Source: Alteromonas hispanica
GTDB lineage: Bacteria; Pseudomonadota; Gammaproteobacteria; Enterobacterales; Alteromonadaceae
Assembly (NCBI RefSeq): GCF_010500915.1
Contig: NZ_JAAAWP010000002.1
Location: 434,001-498,000 of the forward strand
Length of the DNA: 64,000 nt
Direction of reading: 5' to 3'
The position numbers and the translations under genes are program-made. Below the pieces are notes generated by a model. It saw only the letters and a program-made list of their open reading frames with translations, ran no database searches and was not told where the DNA came from. Shown here one piece after another: positions 10,301 through 19,058 of the stretch (positions are counted from its first letter, which is position 1; every line of letters starts with the position of its first letter).

Positions 10301-11039
10301 TTTTGGCGCAGATCTTTCTCAATACTATTTTGTATTGGCGGATATCGACAAACGCATCGTGTCGCAAAGCCGAAGAATTACTCAAGAGGTAGATGGGGAA
10401 CTCTTCCTGGACGGTGTGTCAGACTCCGCAGTGAAAATCCGCTCTAGAATTAGCGAGCTTGAGTTTTGGCCAGAACTAGAACAGTTCAGAAAGCATTATC
10501 AGTATTGGATAGAAGAGGGCGCTAACGAGCTTCCAGAAGAAGAGTACGGCCAAAGTATGCGAAGAGTGCTCGATATTCTAGGGCGAGCGGCATTAACCGG
10601 CGGTATCAGTAAACTGCTTGATATAGAGCTGCATTTGCGAGAAGGCAACAGCGACCTTGTTATTCGAACAGACCGACAGCTCAATGAATCGTCGAGCCAC
10701 GGTATGGCCTACCTGATTTTATGTAAGTTCTTGCTAGCGTTCACTCGTCTGCTCCGCCAGGATGCGGCAGCGACAGTTCATTGGCCTATCGATGAGTTAG
10801 GCACGCTGCACCAAAGCAACGTTAAAAAGATTTTTGATGCGTGTCAAAACAATAACATTAGCGTTGTTGGCGCATTTCCAAACCCTGAATCAGAAGTACT
10901 TACCTTGTTTGAAAATCGATACCTTATTGACAAGGTCACTCGTCAGCTGCAGGTGGTGCAACCGAAAGCGAGTTCAATTGCTGCGAGAATAAAAGCAAAA
11001 AAACAAGATGATGCAGAAACACGAGGAGCATCGGCATGA
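7341..11039 (+). CDS. SMC-like condensin ATPase (MksB/MukB-type), first gene of a three-gene operon
   Basis: 1232 residues with an SMC layout. The N-terminal head has Walker A GTNASGKTT (30-38). Two long Gln/Glu/Lys-rich coiled-coil arms flank a small globular hinge at about 530-600, in the region containing LLEFLRANVEEWEVSLGKVI. The C-terminal head has an ABC-signature-like SSSHG (about 1116-1120) and Walker B HWPIDELGTL (Asp-Glu near 1151). Such ATPases bind and extrude DNA loops in chromosome condensation (MukBEF, MksBEF) or anti-plasmid defence (Wadjet JetABCD). The start ATG follows an AGGA site. The next two genes overlap at ATGA junctions and look like its winged-helix and kleisin partners. 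MksB is the best guess; assignment to a named subtype needs alignment. Confidence 0.8.
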   Translation: MAGLKRIILIDTHLPGVVELKLDGHTNICGTNASGKTTLQRLIPVFYGEYPSRVVPATRDSFERWYLPRLSSFIIYEYARADGDLCQAVLSSNGTGVNYRLIGKAFDISDYLIEQKNGKHVSVGSAELARAMKRSNVTVTSLLNTKDFRAIIQNDHGVLNQSNTAREVLGYAKLFSLCESSKHMRHIEKLAKAVHSKEGKMETIKAMIAAILEEDGVTPPTSGLSRHRVDDWIKECQLIKQFDKIRPEFSRLEQAYMALSNAEQQLATLKHTFELDKTHLSARVETTKNELDENSFQRKQVDSEWHDNRDHLNQVISAARADVEKFTIELENVESEFDKWQEEDIEQLKEDVGNLPQWYSQKELSDSRYALLTEKHQDIESAYNKRLAELGETLSITLEELSEARQEAAEQKSLQQQSEREALGNIRDDYTAQLNTLNSEYQTSVNELKVVEAELKAALSNAGYNEFEQSQLDILDAAIKEASVNEDVARTELRQAQQAHSKACEYRKTCSQALDRARTSFQHEEKAVDKINGLLYPGEGSLLEFLRANVEEWEVSLGKVIRPELLDRTDLAPQMDGESDTFMGVKLALQELDTPDYALTEQALKKQLQDAEIRQAAALAAQNECEQRLAKANEEVRNSELVLTQKDNVVKSAEASRKRAQQDRDTVLSEYQQALSERKQKAKTKLEANQQSQKQVKVQFEESRDEIAAQQRESETEQKFHWQQLISDSDARISQLDNDMRKAKESAAQDRKDMQDWLESELNNRGVDIDEIGQLKKQINHLKESIARTETHRHKVADYERWYTNVFTKQKLIWQEGLSKARKSLGESQRSLASKQSAYKTKREQLRDEHSQLESALKTASENLEQVKNLSKSLSKLSLNATADAADIKHDDVSIGQRISEVQSQLQERENLLSDIRAYVERFDQLIAAQAGTGLSDTWERAREECATINTHGVKSFDHRRMVSHLSQLLNVIVPQKLQGLREQGRIFGADLSQYYFVLADIDKRIVSQSRRITQEVDGELFLDGVSDSAVKIRSRISELEFWPELEQFRKHYQYWIEEGANELPEEEYGQSMRRVLDILGRAALTGGISKLLDIELHLREGNSDLVIRTDRQLNESSSHGMAYLILCKFLLAFTRLLRQDAAATVHWPIDELGTLHQSNVKKIFDACQNNNISVVGAFPNPESEVLTLFENRYLIDKVTRQLQVVQPKASSIAARIKAKKQDDAETRGASA

Positions 11040-11671
11040 TGACAGAGCAAGGTCGCGTATTGAGTGCGCTTTTGCAAGGAGCATTTATTTGTCAAGTAAC
11101 TGACGAGGAAGCGTGGCGCTTTTTGAAAAGTAACGATAACGCTGAAAAATTACAACCCCACTTATCGTTACTCAATCGCACGCTTTCTACCACGGCAGAG
11201 GGCGATGTTTTCTTTGCGAGTTACTCAACAATTGGAGAGCAAGAGCGCAAAGTTCTCACTCAGCAGTTTCAAGAAACGGCATCAAACCTTGTACCGCTCA
11301 TCGAGTGGTTATTGCTAGTACAACAGGCTAACGAGTCTGATATGCCAATTACCATGGGCAGCGCTATTCGTCTAAATGAATTACAAACGAGCATTGAAGA
11401 TACGCCAGCGTATAGTGAGCAATTAGAGAAAATTTCTCGATATCGAATGTTTGGCTCTACCAGTGTTAACGTAGACGGCCAGCTAAAACAGGTATTTAAG
11501 CGTCTCACTGAGTTAGGCTATTTGATTAAGCCAAATCCCGAAAAACAAATTTATTTGGGTACGGGAAAAATAGAGCATTTGTATGAAACGTTACGCTTTA
11601 TAGATGAGACCGAAGCGCTGAGCTTGTCTGAGCAGGCGGAGGCCGCAGTATCACAGGGTAACCTAATATGA
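11036..11671 (+). CDS. MksE-like small SMC accessory subunit (predicted winged helix)
   Basis: 211 residues. Its ATG overlaps the stop codon of the SMC gene (ATGA) and GAGGAG lies just upstream, so the two are translationally coupled. There is no membrane segment. The mixed alpha/beta C-terminal part, VFKRLTELGYLIKPNPEKQI then YLGTGKIEHLYETL, looks like a winged-helix module. Size and position between an SMC ATPase and a kleisin-like protein match MksE, MukE or JetB, which dimerise and hold the kleisin on the SMC heads. I assign it by context and size rather than by a diagnostic motif. Confidence 0.65.
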   Translation: MMTEQGRVLSALLQGAFICQVTDEEAWRFLKSNDNAEKLQPHLSLLNRTLSTTAEGDVFFASYSTIGEQERKVLTQQFQETASNLVPLIEWLLLVQQANESDMPITMGSAIRLNELQTSIEDTPAYSEQLEKISRYRMFGSTSVNVDGQLKQVFKRLTELGYLIKPNPEKQIYLGTGKIEHLYETLRFIDETEALSLSEQAEAAVSQGNLI

Positions 11672-12885
11672 GCCAAGTTTTACTGCAAGCAGGTACCAAG
11701 CTACTTAACGCCCTTGGTCGCCACAGTGACTTAATCATGCAGGCTTATATCAACGGTTCGGTGAAAGAGCGCGATCACAGTTCAAAAGTGCTAGAGCAGT
11801 TAGTGCAATTAGGTGTGCTGTGGCGGCCAGAAGCACAGAGCGAGTTGCGGTTGAAAAGCGCGGTTCGTACCCTTCTTGAGGGAAGCCTGCAAGACGAGCG
11901 AAACAGAACGATAAATGCTAACGTTGGTGCATCGCTTGCCAGTTTAAAAACCCTTACCGAGCATTATAAAGAAGCGCTGCACTACAACAAATTTAATGAA
12001 GCTGCTGCACATATGAGCGATCTTACAGAGCATGTCTATCAGCTGTCGGAAACGTTGAGCAACAGCGTTAGGGTTATGTTTAGCCGAATTAATAATGAGT
12101 TTGGGTATGTTTCTTCAGTTGATGCAAAAATACGCGAAAATGAGTTAGCACAAAAACAGGTGACAGATTTACTGGCACAACTTGAATGCTTTCGATTCGA
12201 TGAATTAAGTGAAATAGCTGGCTCCAATCGGGAACTAAGGCACCTGTTGGTGGTATCTCTACAGCAGCGCTTCTCAAAAGCAGCCCAAGAGCTATCTGTG
12301 GTACAGGCTAGGTTGCTTGACTTACTTGGGCGTTTCAGAGAATTTCAGGGACGGACACGTCTACTTAAAGGGTTTTTGTTACACGTAGAGCAGCAGCCAG
12401 ATTTTGCTCCAGGAAATTACGCCAACCTCACTAATGTTCCTGTTTTGTTCAATCAAAGTGCTTCTATCATTGGGCACGCCGCTGCTGATGTGAATAACGT
12501 GGCGCAAGAGCAAGACTACCAGGAAATGGTGGCAACCCTTACTCACATTCACAAAAAACGGGCTACTGTAGATGAAGGTAAACCCTATGATATTAATGTC
12601 ACAGAGCAGGAAACACTTTCGTTAGTAAAAGATCCACTACAACACGCGGTTGAGGCCTATTTTTGTGATGTTATTGATTCCGGGCAGCCAAAAACAGCGC
12701 TTGATTACTTTGAAGAGCAGCAGCTTGAGTTTGATCCAGAAGTATGGCTGTATCAGGTAATAGGTGGCTATCAAGCATTGGGAGAGGAAGAGAAGCAGTT
12801 TTTCGCCTTAGAGCCCCACGGGAAAAATGATCAAGTTTATACTGGCAATTTTTATATAAGTGACATTACCTTAGGTCTGCGCTAA
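11668..12885 (+). CDS. MksF/kleisin-like subunit of the SMC complex
   Basis: 405 residues. It starts within the stop codon of the preceding gene (ATGA overlap) and is the third gene of the operon. The N-terminal 80 residues look like a winged helix with a charged helix pair. Residues about 95-260 are long amphipathic helices like the four-helix region of MukF/MksF, including MSDLTEHVYQLSETLSNSV. A linker leads to a smaller C-terminal domain. Kleisins bridge the two SMC heads and recruit the E-type subunit. The gene order ATPase-E-F is the reverse of mukFEB, mksFEB and jetABC. No nuclease gene (JetD, with a Toprim-like fold) follows. Confidence 0.65.
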   Translation: MSQVLLQAGTKLLNALGRHSDLIMQAYINGSVKERDHSSKVLEQLVQLGVLWRPEAQSELRLKSAVRTLLEGSLQDERNRTINANVGASLASLKTLTEHYKEALHYNKFNEAAAHMSDLTEHVYQLSETLSNSVRVMFSRINNEFGYVSSVDAKIRENELAQKQVTDLLAQLECFRFDELSEIAGSNRELRHLLVVSLQQRFSKAAQELSVVQARLLDLLGRFREFQGRTRLLKGFLLHVEQQPDFAPGNYANLTNVPVLFNQSASIIGHAAADVNNVAQEQDYQEMVATLTHIHKKRATVDEGKPYDINVTEQETLSLVKDPLQHAVEAYFCDVIDSGQPKTALDYFEEQQLEFDPEVWLYQVIGGYQALGEEEKQFFALEPHGKNDQVYTGNFYISDITLGLR

Positions 12886-12981
12886 GACGTGAACCTAGTG
12901 CTTAAACTCGTCGTAATTAATAGAAAAGTTTACAAAAAAGTAACATTATGAGCTATAAAGTTTAAGTGGGCGTAATGATGT

Positions 12982-13019
12982 TGTCATGGGGTAAGTGTAT
13001 GGTATACACCATGATGACA
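12982..13019. repeat. Nested inverted repeat between the SMC operon and the TerB-like gene
   Basis: The outer arms TGTCAT (12982-12987) and ATGACA (13014-13019) enclose the inner arms GTGTAT (12995-13000) and ATACAC (13004-13009), with the loop GGT. There is no T tract, so it fits an operator or a structured 5' leader of the following gene better than an intrinsic terminator. Confidence 0.4.
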
Positions 13020-13120
13020 GCCTGCGACTCATTCAGACTTTTTGAGTAGTGTTTCAAAAATTCCTACAGGATGTAGGAAAGTTGTGGTGCTGGTGCGTAC
13101 AGTACGAAGAGGAAGAAGTT

Positions 13121-13513
13121 ATGCAATTATCAGAACAACAAAGTTTTAACCAAGCCCTTATCAAACTATCGGTATTATTGTATCAAGTCGATGGTGTGGT
13201 GACGCTCTCAGAGCAAGACTATCTCAATGAGATAGTCGAAAAGCTTGATTGGGAAAGTCCAATTTGCCCAGAAGCATTCATCAACGATACGATTTATCAA
13301 ACCCGAAAAGCTATCGACACCGGAGACGCGCTTCCTTACTTGCGTAGCCTTCAGCAAGATTTAACATACGATGCAGAAAAGACCTTAGAAGTCGCTATGG
13401 CTATAACTGGCGTCGACGGTGAACGAAGTGAGGCTGAAACAGAGCTGCTTTCGCTGCTTACCCACAAAGTTCTTGCCAAAGCTCTAGTGAGTGGTGCTGC
13501 TGCGGTCCAATAA
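13121..13513 (+). CDS. TerB-like (tellurite resistance/DjlA-type) domain protein
   Basis: 130 residues from the ATG at 13121, preceded by GAGGAAGAAG; the frame is open further upstream to 13049. It is an all-helical, acidic protein with the TerB pattern of short helices ending in metal-binding-like acidic turns, such as YQVDGVVTLSEQDYL and ITGVDGERSEAETELLSLL. TerB-fold proteins are found at the membrane and in stress systems, and their biochemical role is poorly known. It follows the SMC operon by 235 bases that contain a nested inverted repeat, so it may be separately regulated. A second TerB-like protein lies at 35254. Confidence 0.6.
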   Translation: MQLSEQQSFNQALIKLSVLLYQVDGVVTLSEQDYLNEIVEKLDWESPICPEAFINDTIYQTRKAIDTGDALPYLRSLQQDLTYDAEKTLEVAMAITGVDGERSEAETELLSLLTHKVLAKALVSGAAAVQ

Positions 13514-13533
13514 CGTTCCAACCATTGGTTTTT

Positions 13534-14811
13534 ATGTCCCAGCTTTTAGACAACAACAAATCAGGGCGGTGGTCTGTCGCCCTTCTACTTACTCCACTAA
13601 TTATTAGCTGCCACTCTTTTGATGACGCCAGGTTTGAAGCAAGTGAGCAGCCTTTCCCCACACAGGTAGCGCCTTTTGATGATTATTTAGCGCAAGTAGG
13701 AAGCTACCTTCGCAACAATCGAGACTTTATTAGTGAAGATGAAGGTGCGGAATTAGCCATGAACATGCCGTTTGAGTGTGGTTCATCCATAAGCAAAAAA
13801 GGTTTATTTCTTGTTCACGGTTTAGGCGACTCTCCCTATTTCTTTAAAGAGGTTGCTAACACCTTGTGTGACAGTGGACTGAGAGTGCGTGTCATACTGT
13901 TACCCGGCCATGGATCTAAACCAGGAGACATGCTTAACGTAAGTTATGAACAGTGGCAAACAGAGACCGACTTTCAACTTAATCAGTTTGCTGAAACCGT
14001 TGAACAGCTTTTTGTGGGCGGTTTTTCTACAGGGGCGAATCTCACGACAATTAGTGCTTTCGGAAGAGACGATATAAAAGGAATGGTGCATTTCTCCCCA
14101 GCGTTTAAATCTCGCTTTTTTGTGTCTCAATTAGCGCCTTACATAGACTCACTTTATCCTTGGCCGAACGTTGAAGACGAAGACAACCCCAGTCGTTATA
14201 ACTCTACAGCTATGCCCGGTTTTGCCGCATATCAAGAAAGTGTTAACGAGCTTCAGCGCCGTTTTGATACTAACGACAGTGAAGCATCGACCCTGAATAT
14301 ACCGGTGTTAATGATGGTTGCTGAAAAAGACAGTGTTGTTGATACCGAGCACGTTGCAAGTCGCTTTTACGAAAACTTTACTCATCCCAAGAAATGCATG
14401 CTTTGGCAAGGCGAAAAGTTGCCCGTTGCGGCCAGCATAGTTAACACAAATAACCCGCCTCATGTTGTGATTCAGTCTATGAATCTGCCTGAAAAGAGAA
14501 TTAGTGCAGCGTCACATATGAGTGCACTTTTCTCAGAATCTAATGATTTATACGGTCGATTAGAGGGAAACAAGGCACACCAAAGTCGCAGTATTCGAAT
14601 TTGCGATAACGGCCAGGACAGCGAGCTAGAAGCAAGATGCCGTGCAGGGGAAGATGCCTGGTTCGGGCCTTGGGGATATAGCGATGAAAATGCTAAGAGT
14701 GATCGTGTTTACGCTCGTTTGACCTACAACCCCTACTTTGATGTCATGATAGATAACATTTTAGCGCTAACGAACTCCGCTCCATCCGATGAGTTTTGCG
14801 CTGCGCCCTAG
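13534..14811 (+). CDS. Alpha/beta-hydrolase lipoprotein (serine hydrolase)
   Basis: 425 residues from the ATG at 13534; a TTG nine bases upstream is an alternative start. The N-terminus carries a signal sequence ending LIISC, a plausible lipobox, so the protein is probably lipid-anchored. The hydrolase core starts at LFLVHGLGDSPYFF, which has the oxyanion-hole HG. It continues through LLPGHG to the nucleophile elbow GGFSTGAN, with Ser in GxSxG. A later Asp (VAEKDSVVDTEHV) and a His (AASHMSALF) complete a likely triad. The family includes carboxylesterases and monoglyceride lipases; the substrate is unknown. Only 20 bases separate it from the TerB-like gene, suggesting cotranscription. Confidence 0.75.
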   Translation: MSQLLDNNKSGRWSVALLLTPLIISCHSFDDARFEASEQPFPTQVAPFDDYLAQVGSYLRNNRDFISEDEGAELAMNMPFECGSSISKKGLFLVHGLGDSPYFFKEVANTLCDSGLRVRVILLPGHGSKPGDMLNVSYEQWQTETDFQLNQFAETVEQLFVGGFSTGANLTTISAFGRDDIKGMVHFSPAFKSRFFVSQLAPYIDSLYPWPNVEDEDNPSRYNSTAMPGFAAYQESVNELQRRFDTNDSEASTLNIPVLMMVAEKDSVVDTEHVASRFYENFTHPKKCMLWQGEKLPVAASIVNTNNPPHVVIQSMNLPEKRISAASHMSALFSESNDLYGRLEGNKAHQSRSIRICDNGQDSELEARCRAGEDAWFGPWGYSDENAKSDRVYARLTYNPYFDVMIDNILALTNSAPSDEFCAAP

Positions 14812-14835
14812 CGGTCAATCAACTTAAACACTGCT

Positions 14836-14878
14836 AAAAACATGCGCCTGAGCTAATATAGGCTGATGCAGGCGCATG
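14836..14878 (-). terminator. Terminator of the RND pump operon
   Basis: Ten-base arms CATGCGCCTG (14841-14850) and CAGGCGCATG (14869-14878) form a perfect stem. On the minus strand the hairpin is followed by TTTTT (complement of 14836-14840). It lies 12 bases beyond the RND permease stop codon. The facing hydrolase gene has no T tract on its own strand here. Confidence 0.65.
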
Positions 14879-14890
14879 CTGTAAAGGTAT

Positions 14891-17800
14891 TTAAGATTGT
14901 GTTTGCGCTTCTTCCATTTCTCTTTCTAACCTGTCGCTTTCATCAGCTCTCGGTTTGGTAAATCGCGCCAGGGCAAGATACAGCACAGGGGTAAGGTATA
15001 GCGTGAACACAACTGCAATGCCTAAGCCGCCAAACACTACCCAACCAATCGCATTTCGTGCCTCTGCACCCGCGCCAGTGGAAAGAATAAGCGGTAGCCC
15101 ACCCAAAATGGTAGATACAAGGGTCATCATAATTGGTCTTAAACGCACGCTGCCTGCTTCAACAATAGCGTCGTAAACAGAATAGCCTTTGTCTCGTAGT
15201 TGGTCAGCGAACTCGATAAGTAAAATAGCGTTTTTCGCCAACAGTCCAATAAGCATTACCAGTCCAATCTGTGAGTAAACGTTGATGGACGTGTTGGTTA
15301 AAAACAAAGCATAGACTGCGGCGGCAATACCAAAGGGAACGGTAAGCATAACCACTATGGCACTGTTAACACTTTCAAATTGCGCAGCAAGTACCAGTAA
15401 TACAATTACAAACGCTAGTACATAGGTGAGAGCTACTTGTTTGGAAGTTTCCTCAAAGGTCTGTGCTTCACCCAGGAAGATTAGTCCAATACCGTCTGGC
15501 AGCGTGTCTTGTGAAATGGCGCGAATTTGGTCAACAACCTCGCTAAGGGCTTTATCTTCAGGAAGCTCTACCTCAAGCTCAATAGCGCGGCGTTGAGCTT
15601 GCCTCTCTAGTTCGGCAGCCACTCCTTCTTCACTGATGTATGCTACGCTTGATAACGGTACCAGGTTGCCATCAATGCTTTTAACATAAAGGCTTGTTAA
15701 GTCAGAAGGCGCCATCGTATTGCGCGTGCTGGTTTGAAGCATAATCGGTATAGATTGGTCGCCCACGTTTAAATCAGCAATATCATCGCCATTCACCGCT
15801 GCGCGTAATGCACTAGAGATATCATTTAGCGGAACACCAAGCTCCTCAGCCCTGCGTCTGTCAATATTGACACGAAGCTGCGGCTGAGTGGGATCGTAAC
15901 TTACTCTAGGGCGGCCTAAATCTGGTAGTTTCGTTTCAATCTCGCTGGCAAACGCTTGAGCAGCTTTGTAGATATTTTCATAGGTGTCACCGGTAAGAGC
16001 CATCTCCAGGCCGCCGCCTTGTCCGCGAAGATTAAGGCTGTTTCCACCAAAAGCGTTACCGGGTGCGCCGGGAATTGCTTGAAGCCCTGGACGAATTTCA
16101 TTAACCACGTCTTGCAACGACATGTCGCGCTCGTCCCAATGCTTTAGTGGGGCGGTAATAAAGACGATATTTGGGTCCCATTGCCCCACCACTGTGTACA
16201 TAGAATCGATAGTGCCTTTTTCCACATAGGGAAGAAGCATCTCTTCCATTTTCTGGGCTTGTCTATCCATAAAGTTAAGGCCCGCGCCATCTGGTCCTCT
16301 TGCAAAGATGCGGATGGTGCCGCGGTCTTCACTTGGCAGTAGTTCATTGTCTATATTTCCAGACAAAATATATGCCCCTCCGCCAGCGGCTAAGCTTAAT
16401 ACACCCACTACCCAGCCGTACTTTAACGCTTTCAATAGTGACTTTTGATACAAAGACAAACAGGCGTTACCGAATCGACCAAAGGTAGCGCTAAAAAAGC
16501 TTTTCCCATCTGCATTTGGTTTTTTAATCGCTAGGCGTGCAGTAAGTGCAGGTACTAGTGAAAGGGCGACAAAAGAGGAAATAATAACGGCACCGGCTAA
16601 AACACCACCAAATTCCCTGAATAATTTACCCGCTGTTGAGGGTAAAAATGCTATGGGGATAAACACCGAGGCAAGCACTGCTGTGGTGGCGACAACAGCG
16701 AAAAATACTTCTCTGGTGCCAACAACAGCAGCGGCGCGAGCGCCAAGCCCCATGCTGCGGCGGCGCTGAATATTTTCTGACACTACAATAGCGTCATCAA
16801 CAATCATGCCCGTTGCCAATACAAGCGCAAGGAGCGTGAGAATATTAATTGAAAAGCCCATTGCCCAAATGATTGCTAGCGCGCCTGCTAAAGACACTGG
16901 AATGGATAGGGCTGGGACAAGCGTAGCCCGCCATGAACCGATAAATACCAGAAGGGTTACAATAACAAGGGCTACGGTGAGGCTGAGTGAAATAACCACT
17001 TCTTTAACCGAGTCGCGAATAAATTCCGCGTCATCTGCGGTTACAACGATATCCATATCGGTAAATCGTTTGTCTAAGTCCTCAACCATGGCAAGCACTT
17101 CATCGGATATTTCGATAGTATTTGAGCTAGCTTGGCGAATAATTCCTAAGCCGATAACAGGCATGCCATCAAGGCGCACCATGCTGGTGGAGTCAGCAGG
17201 CCCGAAGTAAACGCTTGCCACATCATTCACCCGTATATCGCCAGAAATAACAATATCACCCACATCTTGCGCCGACACTGAGGTGGCATCAGCGCGCACT
17301 ATTAGCGCTTGTTCAGCAGATTGAATACTGCCCGCGGGAACGTCAAAGGGTGCTAACGCAAGAGCATCGGCAACGTCGCTCATCGACAACCCGAAGCTAG
17401 TTAAACGCAGTGGATCGACCGATACTCGAAGCACCCGTTCGCGATCGCCTCTTAAACTAACATCAGCAACTCCCGGAATACTAAGAAACAAAGGCGCAAC
17501 GTCGGTATCCACGCGTTCGGTTAGCGTTTCCATGTCCAGCGTTTTGCTTGAAATGGCTAAACTTACTACCGCTTGCGCATCGTTATCTGCGCGAATAATA
17601 GCAACCTGTTCAACATCTTCAGGAAGTTGGCGCTGCACCCGACTTACCGATTCACGAGTTTCGTTGGCAGCATCTTCTAAATTAACGCCAGGGCGAAATT
17701 CGACGCGGATGCGCGCAGAATTTTCCTCACTTTGAGCAGAAATGTTTTTTACGCCGCTCACACGGGCCACAGCACCCTCAAGCCGGCTTGTTACTTCAGC

Positions 17801-18010
17801 ATCAACCGTTTCTGGCGATGCACCGGGGAAGTTGGCAGTTACAGTAACGCGAGGCGTGTCCACATCGGGCAGCTCACGAACTTCCAAACCGCTTAAGGCA
17901 GCGAGTCCTGCAATAGCAATCAGTAAGTTAAGGACAACAATGAGAACAGGGCGTCTGATTGATAGCGATGGAAGGTCGTTGGCGTGCGACGAAAGTTGTT
18001 TATCACTCAC
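14891..18010 (-). CDS. RND (HAE1/AcrB-type) efflux permease
   Basis: About 1039 residues from a GTG start that overlaps the adaptor stop codon by 8 bases; an in-frame TTG 18 bases upstream is possible. It has the twelve-helix RND layout: LSIRRPVLIVVLNLLI as TM1, a periplasmic porter domain starting with PDVDTPRVTV, and a TM4 with the paired proton-relay aspartates in GMIVDDAIVVSEN. The second half repeats the layout. It would pump substrates from periplasm or inner membrane to an outer-membrane channel using the proton gradient. Substrate choice cannot be read. No TolC-like gene is in the operon, so a channel encoded elsewhere must be shared. Confidence 0.93.
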   Translation of the reverse strand: MSDKQLSSHANDLPSLSIRRPVLIVVLNLLIAIAGLAALSGLEVRELPDVDTPRVTVTANFPGASPETVDAEVTSRLEGAVARVSGVKNISAQSEENSARIRVEFRPGVNLEDAANETRESVSRVQRQLPEDVEQVAIIRADNDAQAVVSLAISSKTLDMETLTERVDTDVAPLFLSIPGVADVSLRGDRERVLRVSVDPLRLTSFGLSMSDVADALALAPFDVPAGSIQSAEQALIVRADATSVSAQDVGDIVISGDIRVNDVASVYFGPADSTSMVRLDGMPVIGLGIIRQASSNTIEISDEVLAMVEDLDKRFTDMDIVVTADDAEFIRDSVKEVVISLSLTVALVIVTLLVFIGSWRATLVPALSIPVSLAGALAIIWAMGFSINILTLLALVLATGMIVDDAIVVSENIQRRRSMGLGARAAAVVGTREVFFAVVATTAVLASVFIPIAFLPSTAGKLFREFGGVLAGAVIISSFVALSLVPALTARLAIKKPNADGKSFFSATFGRFGNACLSLYQKSLLKALKYGWVVGVLSLAAGGGAYILSGNIDNELLPSEDRGTIRIFARGPDGAGLNFMDRQAQKMEEMLLPYVEKGTIDSMYTVVGQWDPNIVFITAPLKHWDERDMSLQDVVNEIRPGLQAIPGAPGNAFGGNSLNLRGQGGGLEMALTGDTYENIYKAAQAFASEIETKLPDLGRPRVSYDPTQPQLRVNIDRRRAEELGVPLNDISSALRAAVNGDDIADLNVGDQSIPIMLQTSTRNTMAPSDLTSLYVKSIDGNLVPLSSVAYISEEGVAAELERQAQRRAIELEVELPEDKALSEVVDQIRAISQDTLPDGIGLIFLGEAQTFEETSKQVALTYVLAFVIVLLVLAAQFESVNSAIVVMLTVPFGIAAAVYALFLTNTSINVYSQIGLVMLIGLLAKNAILLIEFADQLRDKGYSVYDAIVEAGSVRLRPIMMTLVSTILGGLPLILSTGAGAEARNAIGWVVFGGLGIAVVFTLYLTPVLYLALARFTKPRADESDRLEREMEEAQTQS

Positions 18011-19058
18011 CTCTAGGTCCCCCAGCAATTTCAGTCGTAATAGACTGTCCAGTGCGCAGGCGCTGTACGCCTTCAGATATTAAGGTGTCACCCACAGTGA
18101 TATCGCCAGATACTAAAATGGTGCCTCTAAGGCGTTGGTGAACACTTACGTCTAACTTTTGCGCTTTGCCATCAACTGCTAACCAAATGTACGCACCGGT
18201 AGCGCCCCATAATAACGCCGACTCAGGGATAGCTGCATACCTATCGCCTTCAATGGTTAAGTTCACTCGGAAGCTCATGCCCGGTCTGAATTGGTCAGAG
18301 CGATTATCTAAAAGAGCTCTTGCACGTAACGTGCGGTCGGCTTCGTTAATGCGTGAGTCTACTTGCGCTATTTCCGCGTTGACCAGGGTTTCTCTGTCAC
18401 TCCATGGTTCCAGTGTGACATCAGGCGAGTTGAGCAATACGGGGAGGGCAGCCTCTGGAGCCTTAAAATTAACAAAGAGTTTGCTTCTATTATCCAGTGT
18501 CGTAATCATGGTCTGTTCATTAATTCGATCGCCCACTTCTACATCTGTAAAGCCTACGACACCGTCAAATGGAGCGACAATGTATCTATCTTCTAAATCT
18601 GTTTTTGCATCTTCAAGCGCAACTTCAGCTAAGTCACGTTGGGTTTTTGCTAAATCTAATTCGTTAACAGGTACAGCGCCCTGCTTATAACTTGCTTCTA
18701 AGCGTTCAACGGTTCGCTGTGCGTCAGAGAGTGTTAACTCTGCTCGCTTAAGTGCGGTTTTCTGTCTTCGGTCATCCAGTCGAACAAGCACTTTTCCTTT
18801 TTCTACCGCTTGCCCAGGAACAAAATTAACCTCAGTGACTTCATCTGCCACAGCCGAGTAAAGAATAATTGACTGAACTGCTTCGGCACTGCCTACAGCC
18901 TCAACATTTCTTGTCTCATTCATAAACTCGATAGGTTTAGTGACCACCAATTTCGCTTGGCGGTCACCCATAAATTGCCCGTGTGCTAATGGCACAAATA
19001 AAAATAATGCTAAAAGACGTGTCCACGTCTTCATCGTTCGAACCACTGATTTGTTCAT
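18003..19058 (-). CDS. RND efflux periplasmic adaptor (membrane fusion protein)
   Basis: 351 residues. A signal peptide of about 27 residues ends near AHG. The usual adaptor order follows: a lipoyl/barrel-sandwich half (VPGQAVEKGKVLVRLDDRR), an alpha-helical hairpin (about 85-150), the second lipoyl half (IVAPFDGVVGFTDVEVGDRI), a beta-barrel and a membrane-proximal domain. The ATG at 19034 is an alternative start that shortens the signal peptide. It is the first gene of a two-gene operon with the RND permease and links the pump to the outer-membrane channel. Confidence 0.92.
   Translation of the reverse strand: MNKSVVRTMKTWTRLLALFLFVPLAHGQFMGDRQAKLVVTKPIEFMNETRNVEAVGSAEAVQSIILYSAVADEVTEVNFVPGQAVEKGKVLVRLDDRRQKTALKRAELTLSDAQRTVERLEASYKQGAVPVNELDLAKTQRDLAEVALEDAKTDLEDRYIVAPFDGVVGFTDVEVGDRINEQTMITTLDNRSKLFVNFKAPEAALPVLLNSPDVTLEPWSDRETLVNAEIAQVDSRINEADRTLRARALLDNRSDQFRPGMSFRVNLTIEGDRYAAIPESALLWGATGAYIWLAVDGKAQKLDVSVHQRLRGTILVSGDITVGDTLISEGVQRLRTGQSITTEIAGGPRGE

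Noticed and set aside
7341-12885. Calling the SMC operon a Wadjet (JetABCD) defence system
   Set aside because: No JetD nuclease is present, the gene order differs, and the surroundings are housekeeping genes without other defence genes.
14955-18690. Many plus-strand reading frames of 60-174 codons over the RND operon
   Set aside because: They are antisense shadows of the RND permease and adaptor and lack ribosome-binding sites or recognisable domains.
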